Shown: positions 1-10,956, counted from the stretch's first letter. The stretch: DNA of 64,000 bases from Halichoerus grypus (GCF_964656455.1 NC_135716.1:106362389-106426388); one strand, 5' to 3'. Translations and numbers: made by a program. Notes: generated by a model not told the origin, from the letters alone.

Positions 1-965
1 AATATAGGCAGTAAACTCCTAGACATTACTCTTAGCAATGATTTTTTTGGATCTGACTCGTAAGGCAAAGGAAACAAAAACAAAAACAAACAAGTGGGAC
101 TTCATCGAACTAAACAGCTTTTGCATAGTGAAGGAAACCATGAACAAAATGAAAAGGCAACCTAGTTGAGTGGGAAAAAATATTTACCAATCATGTCTGA
201 TAAGGGGTTTATATCCAAAATGTATAAAGAACACACAAAATTCAATAACAACAACTACCACCACAACAAACAACCCAATTAAAAAATGGTCAGAGAATCT
301 GAATAGACATTTTTCCAAAGAAGATATTCAGATAACCAAGAGGCACATAAAAAGATGCTCAACATCACTAATCATCATGGAAATACAAATCAAACATCAT
401 AATGAAATATCACTTCACACCTGTCAGAATGGCTATTATCAAAGAGACAAGAGATAACAAATTTTGGTGAGGATGTTGGGAAAAGGGAATCCTCATGCAC
501 TGCTGGCAGGAATGTAAATTGGGGCAGCCACTATGGAAAACAGTATGAGGATTCCTCAAAAAAATTAAAAACAGAACCAACATATGATTCCATAATTCCA
601 CTTTTGGGTATTTATCAAAAGAAAACTAAAACACTAATTTGAAAAGATATATGCACCCTTGTTTTAACTGCAGCATTATTTACAATAGACAAGATACATA
701 AACTACCTAGGTGTCCATAGATGGATAAATGAATAAAGAAGAGGTGGTATATATATATACCATGGAATACTACTCAGTTATAAAAAAAGAAGGAAATCTT
801 GCCCTTTGCAACAACATGGCTGAATCTTAATGGTATTATATTAAATGAGATAAGTCATACAAAGATAAAAACCATATGATTTCACTTATATGTGGAATCT
901 AAAAAACAAAACTCACAGATACAGAGAACAGATTGGTGGTTGCCAGAGGGGAGGGGGATTGGCAG
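1..965 (+). mobile_element. L1 LINE fragment, 3' end of ORF2 (entering from left)
   Basis: This is the 3' part of a LINE-1 in sense orientation, matching from memory the C-terminal end of L1 ORF2 and the start of the 3' UTR of L1MA-type elements. Recognisable blocks are the 'gataaggggtttatatccaaaatg' region near 200, 'acctgtcagaatggctattatc' near 420, 'ggaatactactca' near 763 and 'tatgtggaatctaaaaaaca' near 890. Frames are broken by stops and small indels, so it is dead. It runs off the left edge. It loses L1 similarity near 965 before a normal 3' end or poly(A) tail appears. A diverged copy of the same segment lies at 10190-11220. Confidence 0.9.
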
Positions 966-1890
966 TTTTTTTCATCTCTCTTATGTTAATTTTTTTTAAA
1001 TTTCTAGCATTTCCTTTTGATTATTTCTTATATTTTCCACTGCTATGCTTACATCATCCATCAGTTCTTGTATGATGTCTACTTTTTCCTTTAAAGTCTT
1101 TACTATATTACTCACAATTATTTAAAATTCCCTGTTTGATAATTCCAAAATCTGTGTCATATGTGAATATAGTTGTAATATTTGATTGTTACTCCAGACC
1201 ATGTTTTTTCTTTTCTTTAGGTATGACTCATAGCTGTGGTTGTTGTTGTTGTTGCTGTTGTTGTTGCAAGATTCATATGTTGTATTGCATACTAGGAATT
1301 GGGGTAAATAGGTTTCTAGTGTGAGGATTTATGTTACTCTAGCTAAAAGTTGGGCTTTGTTGAATGTTTGCTGTAACTACAGGTGTCAGAGGGTTCAAAT
1401 TCTTGTATTATCTTTGATTTTATCTCCCCTCTTAGCTTTTGGTTTCTCTAAACACTCCCTCAAAGGGTTTTTCTTGCATCTTCCAGGAATAATCCTCTAT
1501 TATTATACTGGAGCCTTTTAATGTGAATGGTAAGGTGTGGAGGTGAGGAATGATCTATAATCTCATGATTGATTAAATCTCAACCTTTTGTGTTTCTGGG
1601 CGGTGACCTTCACAGTGTGTCTACTTGTATGGCTCTTCTCACCCCCTGAGGGGAGACAGGAAAGTTCCCCGGGGGAACTGAAATGAGAGGGATGCTCTTC
1701 CCTCATGGATAAGGCTCAGATAAATTCCTTCCTCTTAGAGAAAAAACCTTGTTATGGAGAAGGTCTAGACATATTTGACAAGGATTACTCTTTCCCTCCC
1801 TCTGACAGAGCCAAAAGGGGATCCTTTCTCAGATCTTCATTATGAGAATCTGATATGGTGCCTGGAGGTAAAGCCCCTGGAAGTGTGAGA
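966..1890 (-). mobile_element. Probable old L1M 5'-region fragment, antisense
   Basis: The sequence reads like the reverse complement of the ORF1/5' region of old mammalian L1M elements, with a T-rich strand and blocks such as 'tgtatgatgtctactttttc' near 1068 and 'cccctgaggggagacagg' near 1640. I place it by remembered similarity only and could not align it. It contains a short interrupted GTT repeat. It seems to continue after two SINE insertions to about 2360. An unrelated ancient repeat is the alternative. Confidence 0.45.
1236..1267. repeat. Interrupted GTT trinucleotide repeat
   Basis: About ten GTT/GCT triplets lie in a row inside the antisense LINE-like stretch. On the plus strand they open a short frame with a run of cysteine codons in another phase, which is an artefact of the repeat. 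There is no sign of function. Confidence 0.8.
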
Positions 1891-1895
1891 TTTTT

Positions 1896-2088
1896 ATTTT
1901 TATTTATTTATTTGAGAGAGAGAGAGTGCAGGCACTTGCATGAGTGGGGAGGGGGGAGGGGTAGAGGGACAGAGAGAAGCAGGTTCCCCGCTGATCAGGG
2001 ATCCCTATGGCGGCTCAATGACAGGACCCTGACATCATGACCTGAGCTGAAGGCAGCCGCTTAACCAACTGAGCCACCCAAGTGCCCC
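1896..2088 (-). mobile_element. Can-SINE (tRNA-derived), antisense
   Basis: This is a carnivoran tRNA-derived SINE in reverse orientation. On the plus strand it begins with the reverse-complemented A/T tail (tttttatttttatttattta), continues through a GA-rich linker (the CT-rich linker reversed), and ends in the reverse-complemented tRNA-like head with 'ttaaccaactgagccaccca', the A-box region reversed. It is somewhat diverged. The target-site duplication is shared with the next SINE. Confidence 0.92.
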
Positions 2089-2105
2089 GAAAGTGTGAGA
2101 TTTTT

Positions 2106-2299
2106 TTTTTTTTTTTAAGATTTTATTTATTTGCGAGAGAGAGAATGAGAGACAGAGCGCATGAGAGGGAGGAGGATCAGAGGGAGAAGCAGACTCCCTG
2201 CTGAGCAGGAAGCCCGATGTGGGACTCGATCCCGGGACTCCAGGATCATGACCTGAGCCGAAGGCAGTCGCTTAACCAGCTGAGCCACCCAGGCGCCCC
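2106..2299 (-). mobile_element. Can-SINE, antisense, second of a double insertion
   Basis: This second reverse-oriented carnivoran SINE starts directly after the repeated target-site copy. A T-run is followed by 'aagattttatttatttg', a GA-rich linker, 'gactcgatcccgggactcc' (the B-box region reversed) and 'gagccacccaggcgcccc'. It is closer to the family consensus than its neighbour, which suggests a later insertion. Confidence 0.93.
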
Positions 2300-2316
2300 G
2301 AAAGTGTGAGATTTTT

Positions 2317-2880
2317 AAAAAGAACGCTTGACCTCAAAGGAGTACATGTTTTCATTTGTGAGTTTAGTATGCTAATTACAAAAAAGATTAGAAAGCAAAC
2401 TAAAGACAAAAATAACTTAAAGTTATTCCTTAGCAATGTCTACAGCTAAGATTTTTATGAATTCCAGTATTTATGCTTATACATTTATGCATATACTTAA
2501 ATTATTTTGTGCTTGTGTATGGATGTGTGTTTGTGTGTGCATGTGTGTGTACATGAGCTTACGTGTGTGTGTGCTTCACTGAATCTCAGATGGCCAGTAT
2601 CTATTTAATCATGCTCCTCAGTTTTTGCAAGTTTTCCTATTGTTTACTGCAAGTCCTCTAACTTTTATTTTTTATCATCTTCCATGATTTTCATTACCAT
2701 TCTTATCAACTACAGGCCCCGAGTATAATGTGTTTGATATGTATCCTAAACATGCAGGTATCCTTTTAAAATACGAAGTATTTTAGGCTTATATATCTTT
2801 CTAATTTTCTAATAAATTGTATAATCTTTTAGGCTTTACAACATTTTTAACCCAAAGACTTTCTTTTCTGAGGATTATGT
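2317..2880. other. Unassigned AT-rich sequence with a TG-rich patch
   Basis: No gene or confident repeat is seen. A TG-rich simple patch lies at about 2513-2576. The segment 2428-2487 has a diverged ungapped copy at 8188-8247, so at least part of this stretch probably belongs to an unnamed dispersed repeat. The first 40 bases may complete the antisense L1M fragment split by the SINEs. Confidence 0.5.
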
Positions 2881-3345
2881 GTTCTGTTGTATGCACATAT
2901 AATTTGTTTCTTCTCATTGCTGTTCACTGTATACCACATTGAAACCTATTTTTACTTCCCACTCTCTATCAGCACAAATAACATTGGGTTAAACATCCTT
3001 ACACATGTCCATTTCCATACTTTGTGAGAATTTCTCTGAAATACATAACCAGGAATGAGGTCTCCGGAATAAAGAGCACATGTGTTCTTCCAGAAACGTT
3101 ACTTAATTATGACATTTTCCTTTCCAGAATATCTGAATTAGTTTACAATCACATTAGGTGTTTATGAGAATTCTTTTTGCCCACTTCCTTGTCAGCACTT
3201 AGTACCACCCGAGTTACTAATTTTTGCCATTCCAATGCATGTAAAATGATATTTTTTTGTTTTAATTTGCATTCATCAGATGATTAGTAAGTTCGATCAC
3301 TTCTTCATATACCTCTAAGTCCACATGACTTTCCCTTCTGTGTAC
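2881..3345 (-). mobile_element. Degenerate antisense L1 3'-end fragment (L1M type)
   Basis: The plus strand reads as a heavily mutated reverse complement of the 3' end of L1 ORF2. The recognisable order is a fragment like 'tttctctgaaatacataaccaggaatg' (3031), then 'ttgtcagcacttagta' (3192), 'aatttttgccatt' and 'taatttgcattcatcagatg' (3264). Divergence is high, so boundaries are uncertain and no coding potential remains. Confidence 0.55.
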
Positions 3346-5527
3346 TGACTGCTCATTTTAACCTCCACAAATTATTATATACTCATTCCCTCAAGACGTG
3401 TTGCTTACTTCTCTTCTTCTTGAGTGTGGGCTGGACTTCTAAAGAATAGAACGTAGCAGAAGTAATGGTGTGACCCTGATGTGGTCCAGTTGTTACTACC
3501 TGTATTGGAATGATTCTGTTCATAATACCCTGTCTTTCTGTCATGCCTTAATATCTAATAGAATGCATGTCCAGGCTTTTAAAAGTTAACTGAATAAACT
3601 AAACTAACTTTTCAAAGTTAACCTGAGTATTTGTCTTAATCTTCCATATTTTAGAATGAGTTTGTTGACTCTTCCACTAATACCAGGTTAAATGGGATTT
3701 TCAAAAATGGAAATCTTCTTATTCTCTTCTTACAATAAAATCATCTCTTCTTACATCATTCTCTTCTTACAATAAAATAAAAAACTGTGTAAAAAATTCA
3801 CATTCTTTTTATTCTGTAATATACACAATATTCAAACAACATTTAGCTACTACTTATAGCACTTTGAGCTCTCTGCCCATAGATAGGACCCTCCACTTTC
3901 CAAGAGGTTCATAGCCTTAAAGTGAATGAGCACAGACATCAAAATAAATGGCTGACACCTATAGCCGAGGTTCTTCCATAAATGTTCACACAACTGTTTC
4001 AGCAAACTGGAAAGAATACTTGATTTTTTTTTTTTCTACAAACTTCCTTGGTGCAACTGAATGGCAAAATCTATTCACAAAAATTCTAAGTCTTAATATC
4101 CATAAGCATTAATCCATTATTCTATTAGAATTGAACAATTTTAAAAAAGCAGGTATTTTAATTAAGAATGCTTTTACACCTGGACAGGATTCTGATAAGC
4201 ATCTACTTTTGTTTTGCTCAGGGAACACCTGTCTAATACAGGGAAGGCTCCAGTAAAAGACAGTGATTGTGATATTACAGTATCCTCTTCCTACTAGAAG
4301 AAAAAATATTATATAGTAGGATTAGAGGGATTATGGATCCCATTTGGTGATTTTTCTTAGAAATGATCTATCTAGGTGTTTATTACGGATCATTTGATGT
4401 ATTAAGATACATAAAACTATCTTCCAGGGTTCTTTTCCATGTATAATAGAACATAAAGGAATTAAGCTGCCAGATCAAGACTCACCTGAAATGAGTTATT
4501 TTGATACCTCCCAGTTATGAGAAGTAAAAAATTCCCTGTTTTGTTTGAGTCAGTTTAGGATGAATTATATATTACTTGCAACTTTAAGCCTCTTAATTAT
4601 TGCATGACACAAAGCTCAAGTTAGGCTGAGATTTAACTAGTAGGTCCTCCCAAATTATCTGGATTGTTTGTATTAGTAACAGAAGCTAAATTTCATTTGA
4701 AATACTTTGTGCTTCTAAACACATCTCAAGTATCCTAAATAAACCCAAGTAGTAATAAGAAAATGACCCCTCGCCTATGGCTGTCAAATGGTAGGATTAA
4801 CCCATGGAGAGAAGCTAATAAATCACTGGAAAATCAGCACACACAGCTGTACAGGAAAACTAAGTGAGGAAATTATTTCTCCAGAATTTTCTAAGGTAAT
4901 GGAGATATTTTGCTCCACTTCATGTAGAAAGGAGTATAGAACACTATAAACATTTTATTGCAATTCTTTGTATGATTATTATTTAAAATGCAGTTCAAGA
5001 AATCTTCCAGTAGCTGATAATGGTTTGAGATAAAGTGTTCTTTGTAAAGCAATTTCCATTATTTTCCATTTACACCAATTTAATGTATTCAGTTGTTTAA
5101 AACAGCTATTTTTATATTCAGTTAAATGTAATATTACAGTTCATATCATTTTCTTTTCACAGGAAAGTGACTCCATGAATCTAAATCTAAAAATTTAAGT
5201 CAAGAGAAAACAAATATAGTATTTTTACATGAAAAAAATGTGGAATAATAAGTCTGTTAAATGACTTAACTGGTTCAACTAATTGTTTCTGAAAAGCAAC
5301 CAGTTATTTAATTAAATTGGTTGGTCAATTTAGTAAAACTATTAACCCAGTTTGATTTGTAGAAATCTTTCTCTTGCCTGACTTTTACTTATTTAAGATT
5401 CAACCAGCTAACAGGTGACATCACTCGTGAGGCCGTGGACCAATCCTTTTATCATTTTACTGCCGGTTTTCCCAAGGGTTCCAATAGCATCTTGTGTTTA
5501 TCTCTACTATAGCTCGTATAATAACAA
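3346..5527. other. Unassigned single-copy-looking sequence
   Basis: I recognise no gene, open frame of note or named repeat in this stretch. It is AT-rich. A 21-bp perfect direct repeat at 3721-3741 and 3758-3778 is a small local tandem duplication. Any regulatory function is unknown. Confidence 0.45.
3721..3778. repeat. Short tandem duplication, unit near attctcttcttacaataaaat
   Basis: Two perfect 21-bp copies (3721-3741 and 3758-3778) flank a partial third copy of the ctcttcttaca core. This is a replication-slippage type local duplication. No gene overlaps it. Confidence 0.85.
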
Positions 5528-5700
5528 GAGCTAACATTTATTGATTCTCAGCTGTATGACAGGCACAGCTCTTATTGTACATTATCTCATTTAAACTTCA
5601 AAAAATCTATGAGACAATTTTGTTGTTGGTAGTGGTGTTTAGCAAATGAAGATACTCAGGTTCAGTGAGTTAGTTAATTTACACTCAACGTTAATTAATA
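5528..5700 (-). mobile_element. MIR SINE fragment, antisense
   Basis: The stretch follows the reverse-complemented MIR consensus in order: 'ctaacatttattgattctcagctgtatgacaggc', 'attatctcatttaaacttc', then 'gcaaatgaagatactcaggttcagtgagttagttaa'. MIRs are inactive tRNA-derived SINEs that predate the placental radiation. The copy is strongly diverged. Confidence 0.75.
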
Positions 5701-5986
5701 AATAATAAAGAAAGAGAAGGTATGATCAATGAGGCAAGAGGAAAACTATGAATGGTGTTTGGTTTCAGAAGTCAAAAGAAAAGGAGAATTACAAGAAGGA
5801 AAGTAAAGTCAAGAAAATCAAGGAAAGAGAAATGAGAGCTAAAACCAGTATCATTGTACAGTTTTAGTTTGGTGTTGGTGGAAGAATCTAAGTTGTATTA
5901 TAAAAAGGTAGTATATACAGAGGAAGTAAAGAATCAAATCTGGATTTAACTGATTTGAAAAGCTCATAGTTTTTTCTCCACACAAG
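5701..5986. other. Unassigned A/G-rich sequence
   Basis: The plus strand is purine-rich, with repeated aag/gaa motifs. No repeat family or gene is recognised. Confidence 0.4.
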
Positions 5987-6073
5987 TAGTTCTCAAGTTT
6001 CAGTATACATAAGAAGCATCTAAAGAAATTCTTGTGAATGTGGGTTCCTGTCCCAAACAGCACATCTATGGAG

Positions 6074-6152
6074 TGAGGCCTTGCATCTGTTTTCACTCTT
6101 ATTATATTTAAAATTTTTAATTCCAGTATAGTTAACATACTGAGGCCTTGCA
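6074..6152 (-). mobile_element. Very short 5'-truncated L1 insertion with 12-bp target-site duplication
   Basis: The 12-mer tgaggccttgca is present at 6074-6085 and again at 6141-6152. Between them lie about 55 bp ending 'attccagtatagttaacata', which matches the reverse complement of the extreme 3' end of older carnivoran L1 elements. The insert is therefore an L1 copy that stopped after a few tens of bases. Removing it restores MER5-like continuity. Confidence 0.7.
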
Positions 6153-6210
6153 GTTTTAAGAAGCACCACCCACATGATTCTGATGAACTTGGCAATGGAG
6201 CACACTTTCA

Positions 6211-6408
6211 TTTTTTATTAAAGATTTTTATTTATTTATTTGACAGAGAGAGACAGCGAGACAGGGAACACAAGCAGGGGGAGTGGGAGAGGGAGAAGCA
6301 GGCTTCCCGCTGAGCAGGGAGCCCCATGCGGGGATCGATCCCAGGACCCTGGGATCATGACCTGAGCTGAAGGCAGATGCTTAACAACTGAGCCACCCCG
6401 GCACCCCT
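6211..6408 (-). mobile_element. Can-SINE, antisense, inside a MER5-like element
   Basis: The reverse-oriented SINE shows the order tail (ttttttattaaagattttta), GA-rich linker, 'gatcgatcccaggaccctgg' and 'aactgagccacccc'. The flanking MER5-like sequence is duplicated at the edges (gagcacactttc before, ggaccacacttt after), consistent with a mutated target-site duplication. Confidence 0.93.
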
Positions 6409-6460
6409 GGACCACACTTTTAGAAACACTACACTCTCATGCCAACTCCAACAGAGAGCT

Positions 6461-6638
6461 TTTTCTTTTTTTTTTAAGATTTTATTTATTTGTCAGAGAA
6501 AGAGAGAAAGAGTGCAAGCAGGTGGAGTGGCAGGCAGAGGGGGAAGTGAGCCTGATGCAGGACTCAATCCCAGATCCCTGAAATCATGATCTGAGCCGAA
6601 GGTGGATGCTCAACTGACTGAGCCACCCAAGTGTCTGA
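6461..6638 (-). mobile_element. Can-SINE, antisense, older copy
   Basis: This copy has the T-run, 'aagattttatttatttgtcag', a shortened GA-rich linker, 'gactcaatcccagatccctg' and 'gactgagccacccaag'. It is more diverged and slightly shorter than its neighbours. Near-duplicate flanks (acagagagctt / acagggggctt) suggest the insertion site. Confidence 0.9.
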
Positions 6639-7033
6639 ACAGGGGGCTTCTTGAAGGCAAGGACCTCACAGGTTTCCAGTAGTGAGCATAACGTTTGACT
6701 TACAGTGAGAATCTAATGTAGCTTTACAGAGCTAAGCTCCACAGTGGTTTGGAACAGAAAATTGACTATAATTTGAAAATATTCATGTTACATGGACATG
6801 GCCATAATTTCTATAAACTCATGTACCCTGTTGTTTCTGTTTGGAATGTGCACACTTATTCTAAACAGTGTCACTTTTTGTTCCCCAATGAAATTCTGAA
6901 AAGAGATGCAGTGATTTGGATCTTTGCTCTATGAATGGTCTCCTTACTTATTTCAACCTATAACAATTTTCATTGTCCATTATAACAATTCACTTCACAG
7001 GGCTTTATTCTTCCTTAAAACAAACTGGCTTAT
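6639..7033. other. Unassigned sequence between SINEs
   Basis: No gene or confident repeat is seen. The first part (ttgaaggcaaggacctcacag) could be the 3' end of an old L2 or MIR, but the match is too weak to call. Confidence 0.4.
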
Positions 7034-7049
7034 CTCAATCTTTCTTTTT

Positions 7050-7226
7050 TTTTTTTTTTTTAAAGATTTTATTTATTTGACAGGGAGAACACAAGCAGAG
7101 GGAGAGGGAGGGAGAAGCAGGCTCCCTGCTGAAGAAGGAGCCCGATGTGGGACTTGATCCCAGGACCCCAAGATCATGACCTGGGCTGAAGGCAGCCGCT
7201 TAACCAACTGAGCCACCCAGGCATCC
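7050..7226 (-). mobile_element. Can-SINE, antisense, with 16-bp target-site duplication
   Basis: The target-site duplication ctcaatctttcttttt occurs at 7034-7049 and 7227-7242 and is perfect. Between the copies lie the T-run, 'aagattttatttatttgacag', a GA-rich linker, 'acttgatcccaggacccc' and the reversed tRNA-like head 'ttaaccaactgagccaccca'. Confidence 0.95.
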
Positions 7227-7242
7227 CTCAATCTTTCTTTTT

Positions 7243-7965
7243 AACTCTTGTGATTTTTTTCCTTATTCCAAAAATCATATATGCTTATTATTGAAAACTT
7301 AAAGCAATAAATTTCTCCCATTATTCCACAAGAGATGACATATTCATAAACCTCTTTTCAGTCTTATATTTATAATTATTTGCGCATATTTACAAAAAAG
7401 TATTATAAAATATGTATGATTTTTAACTTCCCTTTGAACTTAATTTAAAATCATTAATAATTTTTGTACTATTAATTTTCTTTAAAACATTGAAATAGCA
7501 TTGAAATAAATGTATATAATAATTTTTAATCATTTGTAGCATATTTTTGAATTTTATGCTATTTTCAATGGTTTGATATTATACAATGTTGGGGAAAATT
7601 CTTACATTTAGATCTTTTATATATATATATATGTTATATATATAATATTTTGATCTTTACTCACATTTTTTATTATTCCCTTAGCATACATTTCTAGAAG
7701 TAGAATTAACAGCTCAAAATATAAATACATTCAAGCATTTGTAAGATTGCCATCTAAAGTGTTTTACAATTAAATGCCCTAAGCAGTGTAGGAAAATATC
7801 TGTTTCTAGGACCCTATCAACATTGGATTTTATTACTTTAAAAAATTTGGTCACTTTGATGGTGCCAAATAATTTTAATTAATATTTTAACTTGATTACC
7901 AGGCAGCTGGATTATTTATTTATTTGTTAATATTCCTCTTTGCTAAATGGAACTATTAATTTCTC
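7243..7965 (-). mobile_element. Degenerate antisense L1M 3'-end fragment
   Basis: The plus strand resembles the reverse complement of an old L1 3' end. 'cttagcatacatttctagaagtagaattaac' (7681) is followed by an 'aagattgccatc'-like block (7744) and 'cctatcaacattgga' (7812). It is very AT-rich and badly decayed, with a short TA repeat near 7617-7645. It may be the 3' part of the antisense L1M block that resumes after 11690. Confidence 0.5.
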
Positions 7966-8307
7966 ATCACTTATGACAGAGGAGAAGGACGACTCTCCCA
8001 CCTTTGGTGGAAGATTCAACCTTATTTTCTGATTTCATCATTGCTGAAAGTGTTTTATCAAGCTTTATTAATCCTCTGTTGTCAGGGCTGGCCCTGAGTT
8101 ACGGTGAGGATTCAATGAGGTACAGAGGTAAATGAGATAAAGAAAGTAAAAGGCTAGTCTCAGTAACAGATGGCTTAGTATTAGGCTCCTTAGTAATTTT
8201 TACTGCTAAGATTTTTATGAAATTCAGTATTTACGCACATACATATTTTATTTGCATTTTCCCTCTAAGCCTATTAATTTTCTATTTTTTTTTTCATTTA
8301 CCATCAT
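7966..8307. other. Unassigned sequence with a duplicated 60-bp segment
   Basis: No gene is seen. 8188-8247 is a diverged ungapped copy of 2428-2487, probably from the same unnamed dispersed repeat. The last bases before the L1 start are T-rich. Confidence 0.4.
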
Positions 8308-9641
8308 AAAAATCCAAGACCAGATAGCTTCACTGATGAATTCTACCAAACATTCAAAGAAGACTTAATACCTGTCCTTCTTAAACTCTTCCAAAAAATT
8401 GAAGAGGAGAGAAAGTTTCCAAAGTCATTTTACAAGGCCAGCATTACCCTGATACTAAAACCAGACAAGGACACCACAAAAAAAGAAAATTACAAGCCAG
8501 TATTCCTGATGAACACATACAAAAATCCTCAACAAAATATTAGCAAATCAATTCAACAATACATTAAAAAGATTGTACGCTACGATCAACTGGGATTTAT
8601 CCCAGGAATGCAAGGATGGTTCAACATCTGCAAATCAATGTGATACACCGCATTAACAAAATGAAAGGTAAAAATCATATGGTCATCTCATAGAGAAAAA
8701 AAAAAAACATTTAAAAATTCAACATCCTTTTATGATAAAAACTTCAACAAAGTGGATATAGAGGAAATATACCTAAACACAATCAATGCCACAGTCGTAT
8801 CATACTGAATGGTGAAAAGCTGAAAGCTCTTCCTCTAAAATCAGGAACAAGGTAAGGATGCCCTCTCTTGCATTTTTATTTAACATTGCATTGTAAGTCC
8901 TAGCCAGGGCAATTAGATAAGAAAAGGAATAAAAGGCATCCAAAGTGTAAAGGAAGAAGTAAAATTGTCACTATTTGCAGATGACATATTATATATGGAA
9001 AAACCTAAAGATTCAACCAAAAACCTGTTAGAACTAATAATAATTCAATAAAGTTGCAAAATCAGTATTAGTATACAAAATTAGTATACAAAATCTGTTG
9101 CATTTCTATACACTAATAGTGAAACTTCAGAGAGAGAAATCAAGAAAATGATCCCATTCACAATTGCAGCATAGAGAATAAAATTAACTAAAGAGGTGAA
9201 AGGCCTGTACACTGAAAACTATAGATGAAAAAAATTGATGGGAAAAAACTGAAGAAGACACAAGTAAAAGGAAGAACATTATGTGCTCATGGACTGGAAG
9301 AATTAATATTAAAATGTCCATATTACCAAAAACAAACTACAGATTCAATGCAATCCCTCTTAAAATTCCAATGACATTTTTCACAGAAATAGGACAAATT
9401 CTAAAATTGGTATAGAACAAAAGATCCCAAATAGCCAAATAACATTGACAAAGACCAAAGCTGGAGGTATAATTTTCCCTTATTTTAAACTATACTGTGA
9501 AACTATATTAATAAAATATTATGGCATTGGCATAAAGATAGACACATAGATCAGTGGAATAGAATAGAGAGCCCAGAAGTAAACCCATGTGTATATGGTC
9601 AATTAACTGACAACAAAGGAGAAAAGAATATACAATAGGGA

Positions 9642-9831
9642 GGGGCACCTGGGTGTCTTAGATGGTTAAGCATCTGCCTTTGGCTCAGGTCATGATCTTC
9701 AGGTCCTGGGATTGAGCCTCATGTCAGGATCCCACCTCAGTGGGGAGTCTGCTTCTCCCTCTGCCTCTCCCCCTGACTGTGCTCTCTCTGTCTCTGTATC
9801 TCTCTCAAATGAATAAATAAAATCTTACAAA
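9642..9831 (+). mobile_element. Can-SINE, sense, in L1, with 20-bp target-site duplication
   Basis: The tRNA-like head 'ggggcacctgggtgtcttag' is followed by a B-box-like 'gattgagcc', a CT-rich linker and an 'aataaataaaatctta' tail. The target site, including acaataggga, is duplicated at 9622-9641 and 9832-9851. The host L1 reads through once the SINE is removed. Confidence 0.96.
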
Positions 9832-9974
9832 AAAAGAATATACAATAGGGAAATGACAGTCTCTTCAATAAATGGTGTTGGGAAAACTGGACAGCTAAAT
9901 GAAAAGAATGAGATTGGACCACTATATTATACAATATACAAACATTAACTCAAAATTGATTAAAGACTTCACAG

Positions 9975-10169
9975 GGGTGCCAGGTGGCTCAGTTGGCTAA
10001 GTGTTTGCCTTTAGCTCAGGTCATGATTCCGGGGTCCTGAGATTGAGCCCCACATCGGGCTCCCTACTCAATGCCTGCTTCTCCCTCTCCCTCTGCCTGC
10101 CCCTCTCCCTGCTAGTACTCTCTCTCTCTCTGTCAGGTAAATAAAATCTTAAAAAAAAGAAAAAAAAAA
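9975..10169 (+). mobile_element. Can-SINE, sense, in L1
   Basis: The head 'ggtgccaggtggctcagttgg', the box-B-like 'gattgagcccca', a CT linker and the tail 'taaataaaatctt' plus A-run are all visible. The target-site copy acttcacag lies on both sides (9966-9974 and 10171-10179). It is moderately diverged. Confidence 0.95.
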
Positions 10170-10956
10170 CACTTCACAGACCTGAAACCATAAAAATCCT
10201 AGAAGAAAACATAGGTGGTAAGCTCCTCGACATCAGTCTTTGTGATGATTTTTTGGGTCTGACTCAAAGGCAAGGGAAATAAAGCAAAGATAAACAGTTG
10301 GGACTACATCAAACTAAAAAGCACCTGCACAGCTTAGGAAACCACCAACAAAACAAAAAGACAACCTACAGAATGGGATAAGATATTTGCAGTTCATATA
10401 TCTGATAAGTGGTTACTATCCAAAACATATAAAGAACTCACACAACTCAATTACAAAACAAAAAAACAAAACCAAAAGCAATCAGTTAAAAAAATGGGCA
10501 GAGAATCTGAATAGAAATTTTTCGAAAAAAGACATTAACAGATGGCCAACAGATACAAGAAAAGATGCTCAATATCACTAATCATCAGGGAAATGCAAAT
10601 GAAAACCACAGTGAATTATCACCTTACACCTGTCAGAATGGCTATTATCAAAAAGACAGATAAGTTTTGGCAAGGGTGTGGAGAAAAGGGAATCCTCACG
10701 CACTCTTGGTGGGAATGTAAATTTGTGTAGCCTCTATGGAAAACAGTATGAAGTTTCCTCAAATAGCTAAAAATAGAACTACCATATGATCCAGTAATTC
10801 CACTACTGGGTATATGTCCAAAGAAAATGAAAACAATAATTTGAAAAGATATATGCATCGCTATGTTCATGCATTATTTAAAATAGCCAAGATATGGAAG
10901 CAACTTAAATGTCCATAGATGGATGAGTGGATAAAGATGTGATATATATGTACATA

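Larger units (their letters stand above)
1879..2316. repeat. Three copies of one target-site sequence around two SINEs
   Basis: The string gaaagtgtgagattttt (first copy ggaagtgtgagattttt) occurs at about 1879-1895, 2089-2105 and 2300-2316. It bounds the two antisense SINEs on both sides and between them. This is the pattern expected when a second SINE inserts into the target-site duplication of the first. Confidence 0.9.
5987..6433 (+). mobile_element. MER5-like hAT (Charlie-group) DNA transposon, split by two later insertions
   Basis: The flanks resemble a non-autonomous MER5/Charlie-type element, starting at 'tagttctcaagtttcagt' and ending 'accacacttttagaaacact'. The inner part, 'acatgattctgatg', fits the same consensus. 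It is interrupted by a 55-bp L1 stub at 6086-6140 and a reverse Can-SINE at 6211-6408. The subfamily name is from memory. Confidence 0.65.

Noticed and set aside
170..457. 95-codon plus frame
   Set aside because: It is a surviving piece of L1 ORF2 C-terminal coding sequence, not a gene.
5851..6195. 114-codon minus frame
   Set aside because: Half of it is the antisense of a MER5-like element and an L1 stub.
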